A DNA stretch of 64,000 nucleotides, taken from contig NZ_QIRF01000001.1 in NCBI RefSeq assembly GCF_003332825.1, forward strand, positions 62,001 to 126,000, written 5' to 3'. Within the stretch, counting starts at the first letter, position 1; every line of letters starts with the position of its first letter. The position numbers were made by a program, and so were the translations under genes. Shown one piece after another: positions 16,133 through 23,918 of the stretch. The stretch is from Dyella sp. C9. Lineage in GTDB: Bacteria; Pseudomonadota; Gammaproteobacteria; Xanthomonadales; Rhodanobacteraceae. The notes under the pieces were generated by a model. That model was not told the DNA's origin. It saw only the letters and a list, made by a program, of their open reading frames with translations, and ran no database searches.

Positions 16133-16585
16133 ATGAGCATTGGCGACCATCCATCGGAACACATCGATCAGCTAATCGCCGGGATCGACGACTGGCGCGG
16201 CGAGATGCTGGCGGCCTTGCGCAAGACCATCCTCGAAACGGATCCTGCCATCGTGGAGGAATGGAAGTGGAAGGGCAGCCCGGTGTGGTCGTGCGACGGC
16301 ATGCTCGCCGTGGGCAACGCGCACAAGGCCAAGGTAAAGCTCACTTTTGCCCATGGCGCGAAGCTTGTCGATCCGCAACGACTCTTCAATGCCGGGCTCG
16401 GCGGCAGCGCCTGGCGTGCCATCGATTTCCTGGAAGGCGACACTATCGATCAGCGCGCGTTGAAGGAGCTCATTCGCGCCGCCATCGCTTACAACCATTC
16501 CCGCGGGCAGAGCAGCGCAGCGAAAAAGTCTGCGTCAGGGCGTGCGCCGGCCAAGCGTACGCCGGGCAAGCGCCGGGAAACCTGA
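16133..16585 (+). CDS. DUF1801 (YdhG-like) protein
   Basis: A 150-residue cytoplasmic protein of the DUF1801 family. The segment L-R-K-T-I-L-E-T-D-P near residue 29, W-K-W-K-G-S-P-V-W-S near 44-53 and F-A-H-G-A-K near 72 fit the conserved core. The C-terminal 30 residues are Lys/Arg/Ala-rich and probably disordered, possibly nucleic-acid-binding. Function of the family is unknown; the fold resembles frataxin-like iron or stress proteins. ATG at 16133 with an upstream G-G-A-A-G site is preferred over the very long upstream extension. Ends convergently with the DUF2894 gene. Confidence 0.8.
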   Translation: MSIGDHPSEHIDQLIAGIDDWRGEMLAALRKTILETDPAIVEEWKWKGSPVWSCDGMLAVGNAHKAKVKLTFAHGAKLVDPQRLFNAGLGGSAWRAIDFLEGDTIDQRALKELIRAAIAYNHSRGQSSAAKKSASGRAPAKRTPGKRRET

Positions 16586-16607
16586 GTCAGCCACGCCGGG
16601 TGGCTCT

Positions 16608-16627
16608 GCACAGCCCGGAGGCTGTGC
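16608..16627. terminator. 8-bp hairpin between convergent genes
   Basis: GCACAGCC (16608-16615) and GGCTGTGC (16620-16627) pair around a CGGA tetraloop, between the DUF1801 gene (ends 16585) and the DUF2894 gene (ends 16634). No T tract. Confidence 0.5.
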
Positions 16628-16633
16628 GCAGGA

Positions 16634-17260
16634 TCACTCGCGCGGGGTGCGCGCCCGGCTCTTGCTGCGTTTGCGCGGCGGCGCGGCTGGGGCCGTCTCC
16701 CTCGGTACGAAGGACTCGCCGCCTAGTTGATCCAGCGACGACAGGTTGTCGATGTACGACAGGAAGTACTGCAGGTAGCCGGGCGACAGTTCGCGCATCA
16801 AGGCGATGGAGCGGTGTACCAGGGCGCTGGAGTTGAGCGGTCCGGCATTGGTGGGCGCCTGTTGGAGCGACTGGCGCAGCTGGCTGGCGCCGCGCAAGCG
16901 GGTCCAGCGATGGCGGAACTCGTCGAGCAGGGCCAATTCCGGATAGGGCGTGGACGATACGCCGGTGCCGCTGTCACGTTCGGGGATGCCATCGGCCAGC
17001 GCGCCCAGCGCACCGCGTCTCGATCGGACTTCAGACACGGTGCCCACCACCGCAGCGTCCCGGCGGGCAAGGTCGTGGGCATAGGCGTCGAGCAGGGTCT
17101 GCAGCCGATGCGCGAGCCGTTGCCGGGCTTCGCCGTGGTGGTGGCCGGCGCGGCGTAGCAGTGCTTCGATCAGCAGGAAGCGCAGCGGATCCATGCGGTC
17201 GGCCTGTCGCGCCCGCCACGCATCGAGTGTCGCCTGGACCGCGCTGCCGTGGTCAGTCAT
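16634..17260 (-). CDS. DUF2894 protein, last gene of motor-like cluster
   Basis: A 208-residue soluble protein, helical and Arg-rich. It has a T-x-P-Y-P-E-L-x-x-L-x-x-F-R-x-x-W segment near residue 105 and a Y-L-x-x-F-L-S-Y-I-D-x-L-x-x-L stretch near 168, then a Lys/Arg/Ser-rich basic tail. I place it in DUF2894, a family of unknown function. Its ATG lies eight bases inside the OmpA-like gene, indicating translational coupling. Conservation of this partner with an ion-driven motor pair suggests a cytoplasmic adaptor or effector, which is inference. The frame extends 49 codons upstream, but the overlap start fits better. Confidence 0.72.
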   Translation of the reverse strand: MTDHGSAVQATLDAWRARQADRMDPLRFLLIEALLRRAGHHHGEARQRLAHRLQTLLDAYAHDLARRDAAVVGTVSEVRSRRGALGALADGIPERDSGTGVSSTPYPELALLDEFRHRWTRLRGASQLRQSLQQAPTNAGPLNSSALVHRSIALMRELSPGYLQYFLSYIDNLSSLDQLGGESFVPRETAPAAPPRKRSKSRARTPRE

Positions 17261-17900
17261 GGCTGGCCGCGGATGTGGTGGACGACTTCGGCACCGGGGC
17301 GATTTCCACGCGGCGATTGCGTGCGCGTCCCTCTTCGCTGGTGTTGGAGCCCACCGGTTGTTCCGAGCCGAACGCCGCAGCGAACACGGAGGAGGCAGGC
17401 ACGCCATCGGCGATCAGGGCCCGGGTCACGGTGAGCGCGCGCTCGGCCGACAGCTCCCAGTTGTCGGTGAACTGGTGATTGCCATCGCGGACCTGCTGGT
17501 CATCGGTAAAGCCGCTCACCATCAGGATCTCGTCGCGGGAACGCAGATACTCGGCTAGCGGACCGGCCAGGCTGTTGAGCAGGTCGCGACCTTCCGGCTG
17601 CAGCTGGTCCGAGTTGAGCGCGAACAGCACGTTGCCGCGGATACCGATGCGCCCGTCGACCAGGGTCACGCGGCCGGCGGCCAACGGTGCGGCCAGTGCC
17701 TTTTCCAACGACACGCGACGCTGCGCCTCGGCCTGTCGTTGCTTCATTTCCGCATCCAGCCGGTTCGACAGTTGCAGCTGCACGGCGATCACGCCGACCA
17801 GGATGAGCACGAACGCGCCGAGCAAAACCGACATCAGATCGCCGAAGGCAGCCCAGATCGGTGCCGTCGATTCGGACTCCAGCTCGTACTCGTCGGTCAT
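17253..17900 (-). CDS. OmpA/MotB-like stator partner protein
   Basis: A 215-residue inner-membrane protein. One transmembrane helix at about residues 14-45 contains W-A-A-F-G-D-L-M-S-V with D21 at the place of the proton-carrying Asp of MotB, TolR and ZorB. A short coiled segment follows (55-75), then an OmpA-family peptidoglycan-binding domain from about 85 to 200, with F-A-L-N-S-D-Q-L near 93, G-F-T-D-D near 130, L-S-A-E-R-A near 150 and R-N-R-R-V-E-I near 194. It overlaps the DUF802 gene by four bases (ATGA) and DUF2894 by eight. Together this reads as the B-subunit of a 5:2-type ion-driven motor anchored to the cell wall. Confidence 0.85.
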   Translation of the reverse strand: MTDEYELESESTAPIWAAFGDLMSVLLGAFVLILVGVIAVQLQLSNRLDAEMKQRQAEAQRRVSLEKALAAPLAAGRVTLVDGRIGIRGNVLFALNSDQLQPEGRDLLNSLAGPLAEYLRSRDEILMVSGFTDDQQVRDGNHQFTDNWELSAERALTVTRALIADGVPASSVFAAAFGSEQPVGSNTSEEGRARNRRVEIAPVPKSSTTSAASHD

Positions 17901-20353
17901 GCCGTTTCAGCCCCGGCGGCCGCCTGCTGGCGCGCCGCCAGCTGCAGTTCCTCGATGATCTGCTTCTGCGAGAGCATGCTCAGGTCGATGACCTCGCGGG
18001 CCTGCGCCACGTAGTAGGCCAGCTGTTCGTCGCTGCGAACCTGCGATCTGTCGAGTGCCGCGGCGATGTCCTGCAGGCGTTCGACCATGGCCTCGTTGGA
18101 CTTGCCGAACAGATCCACGGCGCCACCGAAGGCCTCGCCAAGGCTGGCCACCTCGACCGCGCTGCCGGTGAGCTGCGCGGCGACCGTGGTGAGCTTGCCG
18201 GTTTCGGCCTCGATGTGGTCGGTGAAGCGGGTGCTCACGCGGTCGAGCAGGTCGGCGGACGTGCCTACCAGGGCGTCGACGGCCGCGCGCTGCTCGGTGG
18301 ATGCGTGATTGACGGCATCGAGCAGGGTTTCCAGCGTCGCCAGCAGGCGGCTGCGTTCCTCCAGCATGGCGGTATCGCGCACCATGCTGTCAGAGAGCTT
18401 CTGGCGCAGTTCGGCAACCACTTCGGCCGCCACCTTGGGCGCTTCCGAAGCGGCCTGCACCAGCCGCGAGATTTCCGCGATGGTTTCGCCAGCATGTGCC
18501 TGCGCCTGTGCGGAGATCTCGGCGGCGGTCTTCGACAGCGTGTCGCAGATGGCCTGCTGGCTGCTGGCGGCCTGGAGCGCCACCTCGGTCCACTGTTTGC
18601 CGGCTGCCGCGCTCATCGCGCCGAAACTATCGGCCCAGGCCTTCAGGCGCGCCTCGTCGCGTGCTTCCAGCGTGGCCTGCAGGTCCGCATGCGACTGCTG
18701 CACGACGCCGACCAACGACGCCGCACGCTCGTTGAAACGGGCGGTGACTTCGTCCAGCGCCTGCTGGTTGCGGCTGGACAGCTCCGCGTTGATGGCCTGC
18801 TGTCGCGACAGCGCGTCGTTCCAGGCTTGCGTGGTCGCTGCGCCGGAGGCATCGAGGCGTACGGAGACATCCTGCAGGAGGGCCGCCGAGCGCTCGCCGA
18901 AGGTATCGCTGAACTGCGCTAGGCTGCCGCGCAGATCGCCGGTCAGGGCTTCATGGGTGCGGCGCGTTTCAGCCAGGGCCTCGTTCCAGAGCTTTGCCAC
19001 GGACGCGGTGCCGCTCTCGAAACCTGCCGTCACGCCTTCAAGCTGCTGTTTCACCGCGAGCGTGAGCCCCTCGTGCGTGCGCTGGCTTGCGGCGAGTGCG
19101 GCGTTCCAGATCCGGGCGACCGCGGTGGTCGTGCCTTCGAAGCCCGCTGTCACGTCCTCGAGCTGCTGCTTCACCGCGAGGGTGAGTCCCTCGTGCGAAC
19201 GCCGGCTTTCGGCGAGTGCGTCGTTCCAGATCTTCGCCACCGACGCGGTGCTGCTTTCGAAGCCGGTGGCCACGCTGTCCAGCTGCTGTTGCATGGCGTG
19301 GATGAGCGATGCGTGACCGCGCTGGTTCTCGGCGAGTGCCTCGCTCCAGATTTTCGCGACACTGGCGCTGTTGCGTTCGAAGCCGGCAGCGAGCCCTTCA
19401 AGTTGTTGCTGCACGGCGAGGTTGACGCTGTCGCGCAGTTGGCCGCTTTCGCGTGCAAGGCCGGCCATGGTCGCCTCCACCACCGGCTGAAGGGCAGCGC
19501 TGGCGGCGCGTGCGCCCTCGGCCACGTTGTCCTTCAGCGAAGCCTCCACCGAGGACGCGAGGCGCGTGTATACGGCCTCGGTGCGGGTATGGAAGGCATC
19601 CTGGCTGGCCAGCTGCCGCTCGTTTGCGGCCTGGTTCTGCTGCTCGACGGCGGCGATCATCGCCTGCAGGCGATCGACCAGCGTAGGCATGGCCAGAGCC
19701 TGTTGCTGTACCAGGCGGAACATTTCTTCACGCTGGTGCGCGCGCGAATGCGTGCGCAGGGTCGTGGCGATGCTGCCATCCAACTGCTGCGCGGCCTGCA
19801 GCCGTTCTCGACGGCACAGTGCGGACAACAGGCCAAGCATGGCCGAACTGGCCACGCCGGCAATCGAGGTGCCGAAGGCAAAACCCAGGCCCTTGACCGG
19901 GGCGGCAAGCGAACCCCGGATGGCCTGCAGGTCGGAGGCGCTTTCCAGGGCGAGGCCCGTGCCGCGCAGCGTGGCCATCATGCCCAGCAGGGTGCCGAGC
20001 ATGCCCAGCAACACCAGCAGGCCAACCAGGTAAGGGGTCAGCGCCGGTGCCGGCAGGGCCACGCGCTCGCCCTCCACGCGCAGGCGCACCGCGTTGCGCA
20101 GGCTCGGGTGCAGGCGTTGCAGCCAGGCATCCAGGTTGTCCGGTGCGGAGGACAGGCCGGCGAGGGCATGCTGCAGCGTGGACGTGGCCTGGCGGAAGCG
20201 GAGCAACTCGAGCCCGCCCGCGAGGTAGCCGGCGCCAATCAGTGTCGCAACGACGGCGCCCAGCGGATTGGAACCGATATAGCCCACGGCGATGCAGCAC
20301 ACCGCGGCGAGACCGGCGAGGAACACAGCGAGATTGAGAAGATTTCTGAGCAT
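17897..20353 (-). CDS. DUF802 protein: MotA/TolQ/ZorA-like channel with a long helical tail
   Basis: An 818-residue membrane protein. Hydrophobic helices lie at about 5-27, 30-50, 107-127 and 157-178. The third contains L-G-M-L-G-T-L-L-G-M-M and the fourth G-F-A-F-G-T-S-I-A-G-V-A-S-S-A, matching the pore helices of TolQ/ExbB/MotA proteins. From about 200 to 790 it is an unbroken Ala/Gln/Glu/Leu-rich helical region, including four 40-residue repeats at 307-466 (unit hallmark A-S-V-A-K-I-W-N). The layout is that of ZorA: channel plus long tail. The partner B-subunit overlaps its stop codon. It starts 10 bases after DUF3348. Motor function is inferred from fold and partner. Confidence 0.82.
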   Translation of the reverse strand: MLRNLLNLAVFLAGLAAVCCIAVGYIGSNPLGAVVATLIGAGYLAGGLELLRFRQATSTLQHALAGLSSAPDNLDAWLQRLHPSLRNAVRLRVEGERVALPAPALTPYLVGLLVLLGMLGTLLGMMATLRGTGLALESASDLQAIRGSLAAPVKGLGFAFGTSIAGVASSAMLGLLSALCRRERLQAAQQLDGSIATTLRTHSRAHQREEMFRLVQQQALAMPTLVDRLQAMIAAVEQQNQAANERQLASQDAFHTRTEAVYTRLASSVEASLKDNVAEGARAASAALQPVVEATMAGLARESGQLRDSVNLAVQQQLEGLAAGFERNSASVAKIWSEALAENQRGHASLIHAMQQQLDSVATGFESSTASVAKIWNDALAESRRSHEGLTLAVKQQLEDVTAGFEGTTTAVARIWNAALAASQRTHEGLTLAVKQQLEGVTAGFESGTASVAKLWNEALAETRRTHEALTGDLRGSLAQFSDTFGERSAALLQDVSVRLDASGAATTQAWNDALSRQQAINAELSSRNQQALDEVTARFNERAASLVGVVQQSHADLQATLEARDEARLKAWADSFGAMSAAAGKQWTEVALQAASSQQAICDTLSKTAAEISAQAQAHAGETIAEISRLVQAASEAPKVAAEVVAELRQKLSDSMVRDTAMLEERSRLLATLETLLDAVNHASTEQRAAVDALVGTSADLLDRVSTRFTDHIEAETGKLTTVAAQLTGSAVEVASLGEAFGGAVDLFGKSNEAMVERLQDIAAALDRSQVRSDEQLAYYVAQAREVIDLSMLSQKQIIEELQLAARQQAAAGAETA
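18956..19435 (-). repeat. Four 120-bp in-frame tandem units in the DUF802 gene
   Basis: Residues 307-346, 347-386, 387-426 and 427-466 of the DUF802 protein are four 40-residue copies. Each carries Q-Q-L-E-x-V-x-A-G-F-E, A-S-V-A-K-I-W-N and A-L-A-x-x-x-R-x-H. Copies 3 and 4 are nearly identical over their first 20 residues, which suggests recent unequal exchange that could lengthen or shorten the tail. Confidence 0.85.
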
Positions 20354-20363
20354 GACTTACCAG

Positions 20364-21068
20364 TTAGCGAGTGCGAAGCGCTGCAAGCAGGCCTTCGACC
20401 GGTTGAAAACGAACATCCAGTTCGGCGAGCAACACGCTTTGCATGTCCTTGCGAAACACCTCCAGCCACGCAGCGGTGGCCGGCATGGCCTGCGGGTCTG
20501 CGGCCTCGCCGGGCAGCACCTGTGCGGCCGCGTCGCGCAGGCGATCGAAATGCTTGCCCAGCAGGCCGGGCACCGAGGCCAGCAGGGTCTGCTCGCGCGG
20601 GCTGAGGGCCCGCTCCATGACGGCATCCACCTCGGCGAGCCTTGCCATGTCGCGTGACGAGGCGGCGAGCAGGTCGCGCAAGCGGCCCCGCAGGTTGCCG
20701 GTGGCCGCCTGCATGGAGCGCTGCATGGCGAGATAGCGTTGGCGAAACGGCGCGTAGTCGATGGCTTCCGGACTCGTCAGGTCCGCAGCCGGTTCCGCGT
20801 CGCGCGGGCCGACGATGGACTGGGCCAGCGCAGCGCGCACGCGGGCGCACTCATCTTCTTCGGCGCTGCCGAAAGCCGGCGTCTCGGCTGAGGCCGGGCG
20901 GCCGTCCAACGCCGTGGACAGGGCAATGGCATGGGTCCAGTCGAGCCACTGGCTCAACCGGTCCGACAGGGTTTGCCTGGATGGGGCCACCTCGACGTCC
21001 GCCAGGCGTGCCAGCAGGCGCACGAACGTCGGGCCATGGACAGTCGTCCTGGGAGGTGCTTGCACCAT
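20364..21068 (-). CDS. DUF3348 protein, first gene of motor-like cluster
   Basis: A 234-residue soluble, helical protein assigned to DUF3348 by overall pattern: an N-terminal P-T-F-V-R-L-L-A-R-L segment near residue 15, L-S-x-W-L-D-W-T-H-A-I-A-L-S near 40, Y-x-P-F-R-Q-R-Y near 108 and a C-terminal W-L-E-V-F-R-K-D-M-Q near 200. No enzyme motif is visible. It is the promoter-proximal gene of the minus-strand four-gene cluster and is separated from the divergent bcsB by 516 bp. A TTG 15 bases upstream is in frame, but ATG at 21068 is the more natural start. Confidence 0.72.
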   Translation of the reverse strand: MVQAPPRTTVHGPTFVRLLARLADVEVAPSRQTLSDRLSQWLDWTHAIALSTALDGRPASAETPAFGSAEEDECARVRAALAQSIVGPRDAEPAADLTSPEAIDYAPFRQRYLAMQRSMQAATGNLRGRLRDLLAASSRDMARLAEVDAVMERALSPREQTLLASVPGLLGKHFDRLRDAAAQVLPGEAADPQAMPATAAWLEVFRKDMQSVLLAELDVRFQPVEGLLAALRTR

Positions 21069-21584
21069 GCTGGTTCTGGCCAAAAATTAACCATTTTACA
21101 CGCTATCGGGTTGCAGCTGCTGCCCCGGGACAGGGGCGGATTCGTGCGGCCGGCGCGCTGGTGACGAGACGGAACTGCGCTGCCGCGCGGTGCGCCGGGC
21201 TTGCGCCCGCTTTTCACGCGGCTGGCGTGAAGATCGCTTCACCTTTTTTTCATCGGATCTTCCTGATTCGTAGAGGCAAATCAGGGCCGTTGAGGTCACG
21301 GCGGATGGATCGCGATGGGGCGTGTGGAGCGGGTGTGTAGCAGTGCCGTGGGGCAAATGTCCGTGGTCGAGGGGTGCCAACCGGATCACCGCCCACGGGA
21401 GCTGGCGGAAAGAGGGGCCGGTGAAGGGGACGCTCGACGCCGGGGCAGATGTCGCAATGGTCGAACGCGTGGCAGGCGCGGCAGCACGCAGTGACGGTTT
21501 GCCGAGGCATGTTCGCGAAACGCTGAGTCCGCGGGAGCTAGTGTCCGCCCGCGGGGTCCTACCAATTGCCCAAGGCGTATTGCA
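21069..21584. other. 516-bp divergent control region of motor cluster and bcs operon
   Basis: Holds the start regions of DUF3348 (minus) and bcsB (plus). No gene is seen. Notable elements are two overlapping hairpins with a T7 tract (21213-21250, listed separately) and a CCTGAT/ATCAGG inverted repeat (21262-21267, 21280-21285). The DUF3348-proximal end is AT-rich and probably carries its promoter. I looked for c-di-GMP riboswitch hallmarks and did not find a convincing match. Confidence 0.5.
21213..21250 (+). promoter_or_regulatory. Possible attenuator: two mutually exclusive hairpins and T7
   Basis: GTGAAG (21227-21232) pairs with CTTCAC (21237-21242) and is followed by seven T (21244-21250), an intrinsic-terminator layout. 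The same GTGAA bases also pair with the upstream TTCACGC (21213-21219 with 21225-21231), a 7-bp stem that would block the terminator. This lies about 335 bases before bcsB on the same strand. Whether transcription starts upstream of it is unknown. Confidence 0.45.
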
Positions 21585-23915
21585 ATGCGGTCATCCCCTT
21601 TCGCTTGTCTCGGTGTGCTCCTGTCGGGGTGGTTGCTGTGGTCGAGTCTGGCTTGCGCTGCGGAGACAGGGGCCGCCACCAAGCCGGCGTTGCCGGCGCA
21701 TGCTTCGACCGCGGCGGAGCCGGCGTCGGCGTCCAGTGCCGGGACGCCAGCGCCGCCGGCGAGCGCACCCGGCCGTGTGCGCGTGCTCAACCTCAGCCAG
21801 CTGGGCGTGTACGGGCCGATGAAGTTGCGGGGCCTGGATCCGACTGGCGTGATGAGCGTCGATATCCGCAACGACGAGGTGGTGACCGCGGCCAGGCTGA
21901 CGCTCAACTACAGCTATTCGCCCGCGCTGATCTACCAGCTTTCGCACCTGAAGGTGTATCTCAACGGCGAGCTGGTGGCCACGCTGCCGATGAGCAAGGA
22001 CGAGGCCGACCAGCGCGTCACCCGCGAGATCGACCTCGATCCGCGCCTGTTCACCGACTTCAATCGCATCAGCGTGCAGATGATCGCGCACTACACGCTC
22101 GACCATTGCGAGGACCCGTACCACTCCTCGTTGTGGACCGACATCAGCCAGGACTCCTCGCTGACCCTGACCACCTCGGACGTCGCCCTCGCCAACAATC
22201 TCGCGCTGCTGCCCAACCCGTTCTTCGACCGCCACGACAAGCGCCCGGTGGTGGTGCCGTTCGTGCTGCCGGTCCACGCCGACGCGCAGGTGATGCGCGC
22301 GGCGGGCGTGGTGGCGTCATGGCTGGGTTCGCTCGCGGCATGGCGTGGCGAGCGCTTCCCCGTGCTGAATGCACCGCCTGCCGACCAGCATGCGATCGCG
22401 TTCGCCTTGCCGAACGCGCAACCCGAAGGCGTGCACCTGCCCGAGATCAAGGGTCCCACCGTGTTGGTGATGGCCAACCCGGCCAGTCCGCCGGAGTCGG
22501 GCCGCAAGCTGCTGGTGGTGGCCGGGCGTGACGCCAAGGAGCTGCAGCTGGCGGCGAATGCATTGGCGCTTGGGCAGGCGGGCATGTCGGGCGATTCGGC
22601 GATCGTGCACGAGGTCGACCTGGGGGCGGAGCGCAAGCCCTACGACGCGCCGAACTGGGTGCCCACCGATCGCGTGGTTCCATTCAAGGAGCTGGTTACC
22701 GATCCGCAGCAGCTCGAGGTCACCGGCTTCAATCCGCCAACCATCCGCATCGACATGATGGTCCCGCCGGACCTGTTTGCATGGGCGCACTACACCGTGC
22801 CGATGGATGTGCGCTATCGCTATACCGCGCCGTCCAGCTACAACGACTCGGTGCTCAACGTGGGCATCAATGACCAGTTGCTGCGATCCGACCGCCTCAA
22901 GCCGCTCAACAAGACCGGTGACGAGACGCATCTCAACGTGCCGTTGCTCAGCTCCACCGACGTACCCTCCAACGAAAAGGTGCCGCTGCCAGGGTTGCGC
23001 GTGGCGGGCAACAACCAGCTGCAATTCCAGTTCCATATCGATTCGCAGAAGACGGGCTTGTGCGTCTCCGCCGCCACCGACAGCGCGCGTGCCTCGATCG
23101 ATCCGGAGTCCACCATCGATTTCAGCGATTTCGTGCACTACGCGGCGATGCCGAACCTGACGTTCTTCGCGCGCAGCGGCTTCCCGTTCAGCCGCATGGC
23201 GGACCTGGCCGATACGGCACTGGTGATCCCCGACCAGCCTGATGCGCATGAGGCGGAAGCCGCACTGACCCTGCTGGGGCGGCTGGGCGGCTGGAGCGGC
23301 CTGCCTGCGCTGCGTGTCGCCGTGGTGCCGGTGAGCGCCGTGGACAGCGTGGGCGATCGCGACCTTCTGGTGATCGGCACCGGCACGGGCAACGACCTGC
23401 TGGCGAAGTGGGGCAAGTCACTGCCGATGCTGATCCAGCGCAGCCAGACCGACCTGACCCTGCGCGACCAGCACAGCGAAGGTTGGGGCTGGGGTGATCG
23501 CCTGGGAGGCGACCAGGCGCAGTCCGTGCCGGTGGGACGCGCCGTGCTCAGTTCCAACGGCCCCATCGCGGCCTTCATCGGTTTCGAATCGCCGCTGCGC
23601 GGCGGCCGCAGCGTGGTGGCGCTGAGCGGCACCTCATCGGCGCAATTGGACAGCCTGCTCGATGTGCTCGAGGACAACGGCAAGGTACCCTACGTGCGCG
23701 GTGACCTCACCGTGGTGCGCGACAAGCTGGTCACCGGCCTGCGCCTGGGAGACACGTATTACGTCGGGCATCTGCCGTGGTACGCGTGGATCTGGGTACG
23801 TATTTCACGCTATCCGGTGCTGATGGCGCTGGCTGGCATCCTGGCGGGACTGTTCGTCGCGCTGACCGTGTTCTGGGCGCTGAGCCGGCTTGCCTCACGA
23901 CGCATCGAAGGCTGA
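21585..23915 (+). CDS. bcsB: Cellulose synthase periplasmic subunit BcsB
   Basis: A 776-residue protein close to the E. coli length. It has a signal peptide (cleavage near A-C-A-A-E, residue 24), a long periplasmic region with carbohydrate-binding and flavodoxin-like modules, and a C-terminal membrane anchor (W-I-W-V-R-I-S-R-Y-P then a hydrophobic helix ending near residue 768). BcsB binds the BcsA catalytic subunit through that anchor and guides the glucan chain across the periplasm. Here it is the first gene of the operon, unlike the common order with bcsA first. bcsZ follows after three bases. Confidence 0.93.
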   Translation: MRSSPFACLGVLLSGWLLWSSLACAAETGAATKPALPAHASTAAEPASASSAGTPAPPASAPGRVRVLNLSQLGVYGPMKLRGLDPTGVMSVDIRNDEVVTAARLTLNYSYSPALIYQLSHLKVYLNGELVATLPMSKDEADQRVTREIDLDPRLFTDFNRISVQMIAHYTLDHCEDPYHSSLWTDISQDSSLTLTTSDVALANNLALLPNPFFDRHDKRPVVVPFVLPVHADAQVMRAAGVVASWLGSLAAWRGERFPVLNAPPADQHAIAFALPNAQPEGVHLPEIKGPTVLVMANPASPPESGRKLLVVAGRDAKELQLAANALALGQAGMSGDSAIVHEVDLGAERKPYDAPNWVPTDRVVPFKELVTDPQQLEVTGFNPPTIRIDMMVPPDLFAWAHYTVPMDVRYRYTAPSSYNDSVLNVGINDQLLRSDRLKPLNKTGDETHLNVPLLSSTDVPSNEKVPLPGLRVAGNNQLQFQFHIDSQKTGLCVSAATDSARASIDPESTIDFSDFVHYAAMPNLTFFARSGFPFSRMADLADTALVIPDQPDAHEAEAALTLLGRLGGWSGLPALRVAVVPVSAVDSVGDRDLLVIGTGTGNDLLAKWGKSLPMLIQRSQTDLTLRDQHSEGWGWGDRLGGDQAQSVPVGRAVLSSNGPIAAFIGFESPLRGGRSVVALSGTSSAQLDSLLDVLEDNGKVPYVRGDLTVVRDKLVTGLRLGDTYYVGHLPWYAWIWVRISRYPVLMALAGILAGLFVALTVFWALSRLASRRIEG

Positions 23916-23918
23916 GCC

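Noticed and set aside
18953-20605. 550-codon plus-strand frame opposite the DUF802 gene
   Set aside because: Low-complexity shadow of the repeated helical protein; no ribosome-binding site or family motif.
16634-21068. Complete Zorya defence system
   Set aside because: ZorC/ZorD/ZorE-like helicase or nuclease genes are absent; only the motor pair resembles ZorAB.
21069-21584. c-di-GMP riboswitch upstream of bcsB
   Set aside because: Conserved GEMM-type elements and tetraloop-receptor pattern not recognisable by eye; only simple hairpins were found.
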